From Xanthostigma xanthostigma (lineage: Eukaryota > Arthropoda > Insecta > Raphidioptera > Raphidiidae): a stretch of DNA of 64,000 nucleotides. The stretch lies in contig OY754466.1 in assembly GCA_963575645.1 (NCBI GenBank), positions 15,602,001 through 15,666,000 of the forward strand, in the 5' to 3' direction. The stretch's first letter is position 1; each line of letters begins with the position of its first letter. Positions 1-11,272 of the stretch are shown piece after piece. A program made the position numbers and the translations under genes. A model generated the notes under the pieces. The model was not told the DNA's origin, did not search any database, and saw nothing but the letters and a program-made list of their open reading frames with translations.

Positions 1-422
1 TATATTACATAAAGGAGAAGATTCTTCCTTAAAAAGGATATTTAAATTCAGAATAATAAAACGGAAACGAATATTAATCACTGTCTTGTGTAAACGTTCG
101 AAAATAAGTTCGTCTACCAAATCGCTGTTAATTATTCACAGAATTAAAACAGATACTCCCTTGTATAATTGCAGAGATTTTCAAACTTTCTCTCACGTTC
201 AATTGGTTCTATGAGCCCAGCCATAGGCGTACGCAAGAGGGGGGAATTTTAAATAATGAAATACGTAGAGTATGAAAATTCATTAATCTCATTTCATTTT
301 ATTATCCCTTTTATTTCTTGTTATTGAAGAGCCTGAAAATCCCATGTGTTGCAATTATATGGAGGGTAAAGGTAAGGAGAACTATCTTATATGCGAGTTA
401 AGTTGAAAAATTGTCCATCTAA
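1..422. other. AT-rich intergenic DNA
   Basis: No coding region, RNA gene or terminal-repeat structure is visible. Confidence 0.5.
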
Positions 423-850
423 AGGCCGCTGCACACGAGGCTAGAAATGCTGCTAGGAGTTCTGCTAGCCGGTAGGTTGGGTACGAAGCTGGAAATGACG
501 TCACTGCAGGCTGCCTTGCTAGCTCAGAAGATAGGTTTTAAAATTAGAACAGGGGCTATTTTCCATGCTAGATTTGTTGCTAGGTGTGAGCAAGAACCAA
601 TCAGGAAGCAATATTTTCACGTGGGCACTTGAACACCCACATGGCGTCATTCTGCCAGACAACAGACACGTTTTTCTCTGTGTTTATATTCGAACTGTCA
701 CTGCGCGCGCACTATCCACAAAACACGCTTGAAAAATAATCTCGTGTGAAGCGAGCACTTAACAGCAATCAAGAAAACCAGCGCTAGAAACCTAGTAGGC
801 AAATCTAGCAAGGAATCTACCAGCGTTTCTTGCTTCGTGTGCAGTGGCCT
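423..850 (+). mobile_element. PIF/Harbinger-like MITE, copy 1
   Basis: The ends are imperfect inverted repeats beginning AGGCCGCTGCACACGAGGCT and closing with the complement of AGGCCACTGCACACGA. The flanks are TAA on the left and TTA on the right, which fits the 3-bp TWA target duplication of PIF/Harbinger elements, although here the two flanks are reverse complements rather than identical. The interior has no transposase, so the copy is non-autonomous. Further copies lie at 7528-7972 (same orientation) and 59435-59890 (opposite). A 61-codon open frame inside is repeated in copy 2 because the DNA is repeated; I do not regard it as a gene. Confidence 0.75.
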
Positions 851-1146
851 TTAGTGCTGTAAATAACAGTTCAAAAATCGTCCGGAATGGCGCTAATACG
901 AAGATTGGAAATGTGTATCCAAGAACAAAATCATCAAATTGAACACCTTTTGTAGAGCTAAATACCTTACATTTTTTAAATGTTGTAATTGATTAATATT
1001 ATTGAAAAAAGAAACTTAACAGTCTGTAATTTGAAAACAAAAGGCGATTGGACATTAGTGTATAGGAATGTTTTTAATTATTTTTTGGTCCTCTATCGCG
1101 TGGCGCTATGCAATGTAGTTTGTTCTATGTCACCCTGTATAATAGA

Positions 1147-1745
1147 CTAGCGGTCCCGCCCGGTTTCACCCGGGTGTAAAAGAACGAATGCGGGGAAGGG
1201 AGGAACATGAGTACACACATTCATCTTAGTTTACCGAGATGAATGTTGTGTCCAAATTTCATGATGATCGGAGTTACCGTTCAAAAGCTTTGGTCGATAA
1301 AAAGCAGTATTTATACTTTTTTTAACTAATAATTTTTTTTTAATTAATTAAATTAAATTAAAATAAATTTAAATGTAAGCCTTAGAAGAAAGCAATGTAG
1401 AAAATTAAAAAAAAAAATAGAAATGTATCCTCCCAACGTAGGGCTCGAATCCACGACCCTGATATTGACAGTCGTGTGCTCTACCGATTGAGCTAGCCGG
1501 CGTTGTATTCTTACAACGCTAATATGAGTATATTTAGAATAGAAGCTTATTTTTGAGATACATTTTGCAACATTTTTCATTAATGCTCCGCTCCTAATGG
1601 TCGTAGCCTGATTTTATATAGCCTATAGCCTTCCTCGATAAATGGGCTATCAAAAAAAAAATTTTTTTTTTCAATTTGAACCAGTAGTTCCTGAGATAAG
1701 CGCGTTCAAACAAACAAACTATTCAGCTTTATATATTAGTATAGA
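1147..1745 (-). mobile_element. Helitron, non-autonomous, about 600 bp, carrying a tRNA-like insert
   Basis: Read on the minus strand it starts TCTATACTAATATATAAAGC, preceded by A, and ends in a hairpin (CCCGG, loop, CCGGG) followed by CTAG and a flanking T. A 5' TC, a 3' hairpin plus CTRR and insertion between A and T are the standard Helitron marks. There is no Rep/helicase sequence. It is collinear along its whole length with the copy at 55554-56155, including an internal tRNA-like block. The copies at 8066-8399 and 39641-40002 have the same ends but lack that block. Confidence 0.85.
1431..1502 (-). tRNA. tRNA-Lys-derived pseudogene inside Helitron
   Basis: On the minus strand the order is a D-arm with a good A box (TAGCTCAATCGG), an anticodon-like loop CTGTCAA (GTC in the anticodon position), and a T-arm with a B-box-like GGATTCGAGCC. 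The D- and T-arms match what I remember of animal tRNA-Lys(CTT), but the anticodon stem is badly paired and the anticodon is not Lys. It is followed by runs of T that could stop Pol III. It is best read as a captured, decayed tRNA gene and is unlikely to yield a working tRNA. Confidence 0.6.
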
Positions 1746-2310
1746 TTCGGTAAAATGTATAAAAAAATTTTTTTATGATGTTCATTCTGTTGTAGTCTTC
1801 AAAAACACTACATAAACATAGCAAACTTAACGTTAAATATGGTGTTTACAACAAAAAAAAGAAATAAATTAAAAACAAGTAAAATTACCAAAATTGCTTC
1901 TCACGTATCAAAACTGATTTCGAAAATACTTACAGTATGTTAATATCAAAGAAACCGCAGAGTACAGAAAAAGCATAAAAAGTCCTTTGTTCAGAACGTT
2001 GCATATTGCCGTTGTCTGTCCAAGTTTGGTCAAAAACAATTCACGACGAAATGCTGTAGGCGAACTTTACAAATTTCATTCAGCTTTTTTTTATTGACGT
2101 GAAACAACTCAGCTCTCGGTATGTGCAGTAATTTGGAAATGCGTTAAGAAGCGCGCGTTATTCAATTTACTATAATATGGTCTTTGGTGCGGCCTACAGT
2201 TGACGCATGAGCTGCAGCGTATTAGACAGAAAGAGAAAAAGAAAACAGCTGTCAGCCGTGATTTTATAAATACCGTGTGAAGTAAACATTAATAATATAA
2301 TTTATTTTTT
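1746..2310. other. Intergenic, no recognised feature
   Basis: AT-rich sequence with no coherent open frame and no terminal repeats that I could pair. Confidence 0.5.
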
Positions 2311-2515
2311 TTGACGTGATAACGTCTTATAAATTGATGAAACACCGGCTGCATGCACGAAAAAGTGTAACGTTCCGAAAAGTGTAATGTTCCGCCTGAT
2401 CCTGTGCGTGTAAGCGAGAGCGCAGTAATGTATTATTAAATATGATATTCGAGCGGAATACGTTATCACGTAAAACTATCGTCCGTAAGCCGACTTTACA
2501 AACAACCAATTTTTT
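2311..2515 (+). repeat. Family D repeat, copy 1
   Basis: A roughly 200-bp unit that starts TTGACGTGATAACGTCTTAT, contains GCTGCATGCACGAAAAAGTG, and ends near GACTTTACAAACAACCAAT plus a T-run. It holds an internal inverted pair (GACGTGATAACGT against ACGTTATCACGT). The same unit recurs at 32305-32470 (minus), 36545-36692 plus 37022-37095 (split), 46463-46560 (5' part only) and 46948-47135. It is non-coding. The class is uncertain: a MITE or a SINE-like repeat. Confidence 0.7.
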
Positions 2516-3244
2516 TATTTATTCCTTGAAATTTAGTACAACTATTATGAAGAATTTCATGCCCGACTTGGGTAACCAGTGCTAGTGCAGGAGATTAAAG
2601 AACTATATCTACGACTTCATTTCTGAAAGTTAGTTGGATAAAGCAAATATTATTAATGTTATACAATATACATCATTGGCGACTACTGTAAGTATCGCTC
2701 ATTTTTTGCTGATCCAATGGATTACAGATTATAGACGTTCGACAGCTTAGGTTCCATTTCTCTTCAAAAGATTTATGAAAGATAATTTTCAATAGTAGAA
2801 CAAAAAACAAATGAAGAATATCGGTAATTTACAAATATATGAAAAGCAAGATAAATCCTTTTTCAGATCTATAATTAGCACAAAATAATATCTACACCAA
2901 AAATTTCATCAATAGAATAAGAAATTATAAAATTTAGTAAATTTCAATTTTGGTGACAGCATTTTACAATTTGACGAAATAAATTATGATAACAAGCATA
3001 TTTTATTGAAAGAATTCTTTTTATAAAACAGTGTATGTACGATTTGTGTATTTCGACTTTGATATTTCAAGAGTCCATCTACGAGCACACACAGTCGACC
3101 CTGAGAATAAAACAGAAAACTGCGGCAACAAATCGGTGTTCTAAACTAAGAATAACTTTGGATCCAAAGCCTGTCCTTTTACGGAAATATCTCTAAGAGG
3201 CGAGTTTTTCAGTCGCTACCAAATGTGAATTTGATAGAGTTACA
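2516..3244. other. Intergenic, no recognised feature
   Basis: AT-rich DNA without convincing coding or terminal-repeat structure. Confidence 0.45.
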
Positions 3245-3835
3245 TTATTTATACAGTATGTAAACACGTAAGGTGCACATAGGGAAATTAACATTGGGAA
3301 AAAATGACTGATCAAAGTGAGCCTTGAAATCTTGTTTTTCAATTTGACAGATAATATTCTTTTGCAAAATGATTGTGTATACTACCGAAGAAAATATTCA
3401 AATGATTACAACATAATCGGACTTTTTTTACTAATGGCACATCAAATTCCCAAAAATACTTAAATATGGTGCGAGATCAAATATCTCCGCCTATTCGTGT
3501 TGAACCTAAAGACATTGGGTCACTGATTTACCAACGCGCATACGGCATACCAGTCAGACAATTTTTGAATTAAATGTTTCCAAACAGATGGAGTTGTTTT
3601 TTTGTTTTATTTTTATACAAAAAAATTAAAATAATGATTTATAAGAGCTTTTTATTATTAAAAAAGCCAAGTAAAATAAAAATAAATCAAAATGAAATAG
3701 AAATCCTCAAGATTACCACGATAATTCAATAGAAATAACAATTAATGCAGTCATGGCTAACTCTGATCCAAGTATTTTTTTCCCAATGCTAATTTCCCTA
3801 TGTGCACCTTACGCGTTTACATACTGTAGAGTAAA
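3245..3835. mobile_element. Inverted-repeat element with about 67-bp arms
   Basis: The left arm (about 3247-3313) and the right arm (about 3765-3833) are inverted copies sharing GTAAGGTGCACATAGGGAAA with only a few differences. The 450-bp interior is non-coding. The outer boundaries and target duplication are not clear, so the superfamily is unassigned. A 62-codon open frame overlapping the right arm is incidental. Confidence 0.6.
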
Positions 3836-4212
3836 TAACACAGGTGTTATACGTGGGCTGTTGAACCTTAACTTTATTGGTGGTCTCCAGTCCTCAATAG
3901 ACTCAATCGAGAAACTGTTCATAAAAACTGAATACAATTAACATTATTGTTTTTGTTTCACATTAAATTATCGACACAAAAACAGCTGCCGACTATTTAA
4001 TCGAGCAGAGGAAATTCACTGGGTCAAATAATTAATTAATTTTATTAAAGCCGATACAATAAACTGGCTGCCCGGATGGAAATCGCTGTTTTAGCTCACT
4101 GCTCATTCCCATTTTGTAGCGGCGTAATTAGTTATGTAATAACCAAGGTGATCTCATTTCGTTGGACAGTACTAGTGGGGAGATGACGTTATCCAGTGGA
4201 CTAATAGTACTA

Positions 4213-4390
4213 ACAGACGCTCGAACTTGGTCCGGTCCGACAACGGACATGGTACGGCGGATCTTGCAACAGACGACCGAATCTGTTCCCATCGAACCGG
4301 GCGGACACGCAGACTACTGTACAGACGAACAGATTTGGTACGGAGCGGACCAGATCCGCTGTCCGCTTCGAACCAAGTTCGACCGTCTGT
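4213..4390. mobile_element. hAT-type MITE, 178 bp
   Basis: The element is flanked on both sides by TAGTACTA (4205-4212 and 4391-4398), an exact 8-bp target duplication typical of hAT transposons, although TAGTACTA is itself palindromic. The ends are inverted repeats, ACAGACGCTCGAACTTGGT against the complement of ACAGACGGTCGAACTTGGT. The interior is GC-richer than its surroundings and rich in CGGAC/GTCCG motifs. The overlapping open frames on both strands here are by-products of the inverted structure. Confidence 0.75.
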
Positions 4391-4398
4391 TAGTACTA

Positions 4399-5700
4399 TA
4401 TCACCTGACATGCGTGGTCTATAGAAATATGGACGGTTTTCTAGCTGACGTAATTCATTAACGAGTTGACCTGTCTATTAGAGATGCCGCGAATACTCGC
4501 TATTATTCGACATTTTTTTGTTATTCGTCGAATACCGAATAATAGTATCATTCGGCATTCGACGAAAGAGAAACATTTAATGAACAAAAAACTAAAAACT
4601 TAAAAATAATCAAGCTCTAATTTTTCTTAAAAAACAAAACACACTTAGTAAAAAATCAGTCATCAGTTAATTAGTTAGGCTCTTTAATTAATATTTACAG
4701 TTCAAAAGGGGCAGACTGTGGTGCAAAAAACTAAATGAATGGTGGGCTTTAAGTACCAATAAGAATGGATTCTCCATATTAATAATATTATTAAAAATAG
4801 GTACAAGAAAAGGGTTGCCAACATTTGAAAATGTAAAATCTGTATAATATGAGACTGAATTCTGTAACTTCATTGTTTTCTTTTCTCGTAACCTTAGAAA
4901 AATTTTAGATTACAGTAACAATTAATAAATGACTGGTAAGCTCAAGACTACTACAAGCGTGATATTATTATTTGATAACAAATAAATTATTAACTTAGTG
5001 GAAGTACCGTCCGATAAAGCTAGCTAACTAATTCATTATAGATACATTAATTATTATTCGTAATATTGACAAAAAAGTATACTTCTACCAAGTCAACTTA
5101 GGTACAGTTTTGTGGCTATAAATTATAAAAATCATTTAAATTATAAAATTATCTGTTAGCAAAATCATTGTTTAACTTCTTTTTGAAAACGGGAAAAAAC
5201 AGTATAAATACTCTAGCTGACTTTAAGTCAAGTTGGGTAGGAAAATTCCTTAATTTAAGATTTATAATTTATTTTTGACTTTTGTAAAGATATTTCTGGG
5301 AATAAAATTATTATTATTATTATTAAAGTACGGAACGACTTGTTTATTTGATTGATTTTTTAGTAAATAAAATAAAAATTAAATTTTTTTATGCCCGAGA
5401 GGATAATCTACATTTATATGAAATAATTTTTCAATATACCTATAACTTTTGCAATTAAGGTAGGTACTCTATAGCCTGTGTTAATATTATTATCGAGGCA
5501 AATTACATGGCACGTTGCACCACCCAAGAGGTTTCATCGTTTTAATAACGGCGAATGAATTTAATAATACAAAAGAGATTAAAGAAAAATCATTATACAC
5601 TTCACTATATCTAAAATAGTCAACCGAAAATAGGAATCTATCAGTGGTGGCTGATGGAACTCAATGTTTGCGAAATGCCAGGAGAAGATTTGTTCTTATA
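4399..5700. other. AT-rich intergenic DNA with a TTA microsatellite
   Basis: Mostly AT-rich and featureless. ATTCG-rich iterations lie at about 4485-4570. At about 5290-5325 there is an AATAAAATTATTATTATTATT stretch like the 3' tail of CR1- or Jockey-type LINEs, but no coding remnant sits upstream of it. Confidence 0.4.
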
Positions 5701-5704
5701 GGTA

Positions 5705-6130
5705 CTCATGGCCCATATTCACCGAACGTAAGTAGTTATTTATTCGATTTATTTGTTCTTCAGGTAGTTATTCCTCCGAATAAACAGCAATAATTCATTT
5801 AACCAAACATTATTATGTTTAACTTTAAAGAATAACTTCTGTTGCTACATTGTTGAAACACCCATTGTTACATGTCTATATTAGAAAAATTTATTTCTCA
5901 AACAATGTCACCATCGGGATACGAACCCCGAATCTTTCCACTATCGCGGCGGACTGAGTTAAATTTTTCTAATATAGACATGTAGTAACAATGGGTGTTT
6001 CAACAATGTAGCAACAGAAGCTATTCTTTAAAGTTATTAAAATAGTAGTACGCACTATACCGTATTAAAATTCACATTTATTATTATGTTTACTGCAGAT
6101 ATAAATTTATTCTGTCTTGAAACCACATTG
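5705..6130 (+). repeat. Family X repeat, 5' part, interrupted
   Basis: Starts with GCCCATATTCACCGAACGTA and continues as in the fuller copy at 38138-38650. A 258-bp insertion with a 13-bp target duplication (5822-6079) splits it. Downstream of the insertion the family sequence resumes (ATAAATTTATTCTGTCTT) and then fades. Confidence 0.6.
5822..6079 (+). mobile_element. Palindromic retro-insertion (Penelope-like architecture)
   Basis: A 13-bp direct repeat, ATTATTATGTTTA, lies at 5809-5821 and 6080-6092. The uninterrupted family X copy near 38250 has a similar single version, so this is a true insertion. Inside are two nearly identical inverted arms (5822-5893 and 5961-6036), a 67-bp spacer, and a 43-nt single-copy tail. 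Inverted arms plus tail plus a 10-13 bp duplication match the layout at 42199-42948, which carries a Penelope-type GIY-YIG domain. The spacer contains a T-arm-like GGGGTTCGTATCCCGAT on the minus strand. No coding sequence remains, so placing it among Penelope-like elements rests on architecture alone. Confidence 0.55.
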
Positions 6131-6605
6131 GATTACAACAATCATTTTAAATCGACCTCAGGGTATTCTTACGTCTTATTCCAAAATTATTTGGAGGAAT
6201 GTATGCATTCACCAACCCTTTAATAATGCATCTACTGAACCGAAGCCATACTTAGGTCGATGAGCCAACGAGAAGGTACCGTGTAATATAGAAATTAACT
6301 TTTTTTCGTAAGTCGAGTAAAATTCATGCGTTTATATTAACTCCATACGGGAATCAGATAAGATTTCTTTGTGTTCTTTCACCTTCCATCTTCAAAGAAT
6401 GTTGAAGGTAAATTAAGTCATCACATTTTCAAAGAGGGTGGTGTTTACTTTGAAAAATGTTATTACAACATGCTGGAGGGCGAATATAAAATTAAGTATA
6501 CTGGTATTTGATTATTTACGAGGGGTTGTCAAATATTACATAAACCAACAGATTGAAAAAATATTACCTCGTACAAAAAGTTTTTAAGGCAAGATTTTAA
6601 TGAAA
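6131..6605. other. Intergenic, no recognised feature
   Basis: No coding or repeat structure recognised. Confidence 0.4.
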
Positions 6606-6609
6606 TGTA

Positions 6610-7240
6610 CTAAAAATTCCAGCCAATTGGGTGACGGGACAATTCCATCTTCAAAAATATTGACATTTGAAATAAAATTTTTGTTGACGGGTGCGGCGAC
6701 GCGGGTAATGGCTAGTATTAAATATTGTGATATGCATGCTTACCTACATAACATGTTAACACGTCATGTAAAAATTAACCAAGGCATGCTTGTCAGGTAC
6801 CTAATTAATTTTTTTTTACATATCTACACAACAATAAACAGCTGGATTTTTTTTTATTTTAAAAATATTTCCGAAACTATAAAAGTTTCTTGTAAAAAAA
6901 ATAGAAGAATAAACTGTTATAAAAAGTATACAATTATTATATAAAAAAACAACGTTATAGCATAATATATCTATTCTGCTCATGCGCCAAAAGCGATAGG
7001 GCTCTTTATATTAGCATATCAAATATTTTCCCAAAATTTGGTTTAAATCCGTTTATCCATTTGACCTGTATCGTGCTCACAGACAAACAGACGCACAGAA
7101 TTTTTCCAAAAATGTTTTTTAGATCCGGAGGGCCTCAAAACGAAAAAATATTGTAAAATTTCGAAAAGTGAATTTTGACTTAAATTATTACCATTTCGAC
7201 ACTTGCGTTGGAATGGTAAAAATTGAAGTGTAAGCACATA
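6610..7240 (+). repeat. Family F6 repeat, near-complete copy
   Basis: Begins TTCCAGCCAATTGGGTGACG and ends near GTTGGAATGGTAAAA. Internal landmarks are GACGCGGGTAATGGCTAGTA, CTCATGCGCCAAAAGCGATA and GACCTGTATCGTGCTCACAG. Other copies or pieces lie at 16921-17095, 19668-19725 (minus), 29413-30045, 39060-39390 (minus), 44361-44860 and 60335-61275 (minus). Short inverted GTTGGAATGG/CCATTCCAAC motifs lie near both ends, which suggests a DNA element with degenerate termini, but no target duplication is clear. The 114-codon open frame here is not conserved among copies. Confidence 0.65.
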
Positions 7241-7527
7241 AAAAATAAAAACTCGAAGTTCAATTTTATAAAAAATTCTAAATATAAAAAAATGGAATCT
7301 CATCTTTAAGCGCACCTGTCATGCATGTAGTTCGTCAACGTAATTGGATGAATCAAGTGTATGTACTTGTACTATGTACCGGGTTTATAAAAAAGGTGTA
7401 TAGAGAGAGAGGCGACAGACGCATAGTTTGCGTCGTATGCGCACTACATAATTTATGAACATCGCTTGCAGATGCCGTTGAGAGAGAACATCGAAACATA
7501 ACGGGGTTAAAAAATATTAGACACTTA

Positions 7528-7972
7528 AGGCCGCTGCACACGAGGCTAGAAACGCTGCTAGAAATGCTGCTAGGAGTTCTGCTAGCCGGTAGGTTGGGTA
7601 CGAAGCTGAAAATGACGTCACTGCGGGCTACCTTGCTAGCTCAGAAGATAGGTTTTAAAATTAGAACAGGGGCTATTTTCCCTGCTAGATTTGTTGCTAG
7701 GTATGAGCAAGAACCAATCACGAAGCAGTATCTTCACGTGGGCACTTGAACAAACACCCACATGGCGTCATTCTGCCAGATAACAGAACGTTTGGCTCTG
7801 TGTTTATATTTGAACTGTCACTGCGCGCGCACCAGATCTATCCACAAAACACGCTTGAAAAATAATCTTGTGTGAAGCGAGCACTTAACAGCAAGAAAAC
7901 CAGCGCAAGAAAACTAGTAGGCAAATCTAGCAAGGAATATAGCAGCGTTTCTAGCCTCGTGTGCAGTGGCCT
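7528..7972 (+). mobile_element. PIF/Harbinger-like MITE, copy 2
   Basis: The inverted ends are AGGCCGCTGCACACGAGGCT and its near-complement. It is flanked by TTA on both sides (7525-7527 and 7973-7975), a clean 3-bp Harbinger-type target duplication. It is closely similar to 423-850 but has one extra copy of the GCTAGAAACGCT motif at the left end. No transposase. Confidence 0.82.
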
Positions 7973-8065
7973 TTAGGTATATACAGCCTATATCACACTA
8001 TACCACAAATTTTAGTAGGGATGCGCGAATATTCGTCCATATTTTGCACTATGTAAAAAATCTAA

Positions 8066-8399
8066 TCTATACTAATAAAGCTGAAGAGTTTGTTTGTCTG
8101 GTTGGACGCGCTAATCTCAAGAATTACTGGTTCGAATACAATTTTTTTTATTTTGATAGTTTATCAAGGAAGGCTATAGGCTATATAATATCACGCAGCA
8201 CGCTATGACTAATAGTAGCGGAGCATCAATGAAAAATTTTGCAAAATATAACTCAAAATTTGTCCGTCCGAAAAAACTCCGATCATCATGAAATGTGGAC
8301 ACAACATTCATCACGGTAAACTAAGATGAGCGTGCATACTCATGTCTCTCCCCCACATTCGTTCTTTTGCACCCGGGTGAAACCGGGCGGGGCCACTAG
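8066..8399 (+). mobile_element. Helitron, non-autonomous, 334 bp
   Basis: 5' end TCTATACTAATAAAGCTGAA preceded by A. 3' end is a hairpin (CCCGG-GTGAAA-CCGGG), then CCACTAG and a flanking T. Same family as 1147-1745 but without the tRNA-containing middle. Confidence 0.85.
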
Positions 8400-9631
8400 T
8401 AATACATATTATTGATAAATTTTGTAAAAAGCAAACTAGAAATGTTGATTTCTATTTATAATAATGCACTATAAACTTTATAATTCAATTATAAGAATTG
8501 TATATTTTAATCTGTTTTTCTAAAGTCAAAAACGCTGTTCGCCATGTTGGATTCCGGCGTGACGTCACTTCGTCTGTAAACTAGTTACCTACTAGTCGTG
8601 GCTGTGCTGTGTGTTATTTCGAAGTTCTTATCACGTTTATTGACTTCTGTCCCGTATTTTATTGATTTCCTATCATGGAAAATGGTTTCGTAAAATCAGA
8701 AAATACTAATTCACCACGGATAAATACGTTTCATAAGTAAATAAAGTTTTACTAACGTGTATACTTAGTTACATTGATAACGTAATAATCATAGCAATTT
8801 TAAATATTTTTAATTGTGAAGTGTTACTATGGTTACTGTCCACTATCGTTATTATTTACGATCATAGTGACGTCACGATTCGTTCTGTACGAAGTGTGAC
8901 ACTGTAAAACAAGCTTACCGAGTTTAACAGTCACACTAGTTATAAAAGCATTGTAATGTACAAACGTACCTCCTATGAAATAGCTGATTTTCACATCATA
9001 ATAAGTATAATTGTAATATTTTTAACAGTTCAGTTCGATCATATTAAAATCATATCTGGGACTCTACAATGGCACGCCTACTTGGCTATCTCTTTTGCTC
9101 ATATGAATTTGCATGGCAACTGCCAGAGATACTATTATATTGGATTGATAAAATCGAATTGCTTTTGTTTTACTTTACGAACAAGTACGAAAGAGAATCT
9201 ATTTACAACCGCTATGAGGGGCGCATGAAAAGCAGATATTTTATATGGGTCGTGCAAAAAAATTAAATAAAACGATCGCGATACATTAATTTATATTTGA
9301 GTTTTGTTGTTGTTTTAAAACAGTTAAAAACGAACATTGATTAAACTTTTATAAAAGTTAATAAAAAAAGTCAATTAAGCATATAAAATAAAAAAGAACT
9401 TAATCAAGATAAAAACTTTGTCAATTACCATTTTAAATGTCGAACGTTTGCTTTGAATATTCAACAGACATCAAACAAACGAACTGTTAACTTTGCTACC
9501 GAACAAGGTTTCCGAACACAAGCTCCCCTAAAAGAAAAGATAGCCCAGCCAGTTCAACGTAGCTGTTATAGTCAAAGTTCGAAGTCTTCTCGGATTGACG
9601 GAACAACAAGAGTTTTGATCAGTTTTCGAAA
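8400..9631. other. Intergenic, no recognised feature
   Basis: Open frames of 90 and 65 codons overlap at 8956-9266 in different frames with no recognisable domain. I treat them as chance. Confidence 0.4.
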
Positions 9632-10036
9632 TAAAAAATCGCGCACACTTGTCAAGCATAAACCTGCGCGACCAGCACGCACAAACCTGCAACCTGCACG
9701 CTGTCGCATAAGTCAGCATAAACCTATATGAACTAGCAAATTTTAGTGCAGAAGACATTTTGCAGTTTTCAAGTAGTTTATCAATACAAATTAATGAAAA
9801 CGATACATCATCAACTCTAGATCGGTACAGCACGGCTTAGCAGAAATGGCAGGTGCTGGTGTAATGTGCGCCACTTCGTCAAATAAGTTCATCAGAACCA
9901 ATTAGATGCGATAAATCTTTTAAAAAAATGTTAATAAAATTTGATTTTTTTTTGGGTTCATTCACGAACAGACTTTTTTGCTCCGTGCTGTGCTGGTCGT
10001 GTAGGTTCATGCTTGACAAGTGTGTGCGATTTTTTA
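9632..10036. mobile_element. TIR element (copy 1 of the 49107-49474 family)
   Basis: Left end TAAAAAATCGCGCACACTTG and right end with the complement of AAAAAATCGCACACACTTG. The arms stay similar for about 45 bp (TCAAGCATAAACCTGC, CGACCAGCAC). The second copy at 49107-49474 has the same arms. It is non-coding. No unambiguous target duplication (TA or TAA possible), so the superfamily is open. Confidence 0.65.
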
Positions 10037-10155
10037 TTCCAAGTTTTGCTCAAAATAAAAGTGAAATAATTTTTTTCTAATTCAAAACGACGACTTAATC
10101 GGTTGTTGAAAAAGATCGATTAATGTTTTTTACTCCTCATATATTAGAAGTATGT

Positions 10156-10195
10156 TAGTTTTACCCACTTGTGGGTTGGAATGGTAAAATTGTTG
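10156..10195. repeat. Family F6 terminal fragment
   Basis: A short palindromic segment, CCCACTTGTGGGTTGGAATG, identical in type to the end of F6 copies at 44820-44850 and 60345-60375. Confidence 0.45.
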
Positions 10196-10684
10196 AAACT
10201 CAGAAGCCTCTCCGTAAAAGGCAGTTAAAAATACAACAAACCTAAACTGGCGGAATGTAGAACGTCCCATATCTCGTTTTGTTTGTGACATAATTTGAAT
10301 TGCAGATTAGTTTTGCATTTCTAGTTTAGATACTATAATAGTTGGGAATTAGTTAAGTTGGTAAAGTATTTGGTAATTTAGTTTTTGTTGCTTTAATTCT
10401 TGTGTACATTCAAGTACAAAACAAAACTGGCTGGTGGAGCGTCTTTAAGAACGACGTCTAATAATAAAACAAGACGAGGGTAGGTTAGGTAGGTACGTAG
10501 TTGTTCTAACGTAGTAATGTGGAACTTCACGAACGTTGTGTATAAACCACCGCTTAGATAAATCGTATCATTAGGGAATCACACTGCATTCTTCAGTCGA
10601 CACTAGATGCTCTCGTTTCGAATTCAGAACTGGGCAATGCTGAGAACTTAGTGCATGTAATAATGCTGTAAGCACTTTGCTTAA

Positions 10685-11272
10685 ACCGGGACCGCACATT
10701 GGGGGCAATGTTGGTGCCAACAACGCTCGGCCAATGTGGGGATCGAGATTATAGCGTTGGTGCCAATGTTTGCTCCAACGTTGGACGTTGGCCGTCTTGT
10801 GTCGGTTTTTTGACGAAACATCAAAGGGAATTTGTCTCAACGTTCGTGTATTCGGCCACACATTGGCGTGTAAAACGCCAACCAGTCTTCAGTATCTGAT
10901 GAAGCGAGTGACAACGTCGTAATATTATTTAAAATTATAAATGATGTCAGCAAAGGAGACATGATCAAATGAAAATGTCTTACTGTTTTTGGATCTTTAT
11001 CAAGCAGAACCAGTTTTATGGAATCCAATAATTAAAGACCACAAAAATAGAAATGGACGTTTTTTTTTGGTTTTGTAGAAAAATAATATTATGATAAGCA
11101 GCGCGCTTAGCACAGCAACCGCACCCACAGTCACTTCTAAGTCCGACATGTTGATGTTAGCTCTGCTTGGAACTAATTGAGGTTGGCTCAAATAAATCCC
11201 AATGTGTGGACGCTTTTCAAAAATAATACCGCTAACATGCGCCAACACTGGCCCCAATGTGCGGTCCCGGGG
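10685..11272. mobile_element. Harbinger-like TIR element, 588 bp
   Basis: The ends read CCGGGACCGCACATTGGGG on both strands and are flanked by TAA at 10682-10684 and 11273-11275. Subterminal GCCAATGTTGG-like motifs are repeated several times near the left end. The interior is non-coding; the open frames of 85-96 codons here run through the termini and have no domain signature. Confidence 0.65.

Noticed and set aside
1431-1502. Functional tRNA gene
   Set aside because: Mispaired anticodon stem, non-Lys anticodon on a Lys-type body, and an identical defect in a second Helitron copy.
4162-4461. Overlapping open frames on both strands (up to 99 codons)
   Set aside because: They coincide with a hAT MITE whose inverted structure and raised GC reduce stop codons.
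8956-9266. Two overlapping frames of 90 and 65 codons
   Set aside because: Neither shows a domain, signal peptide or splice context; typical chance frames in this composition.
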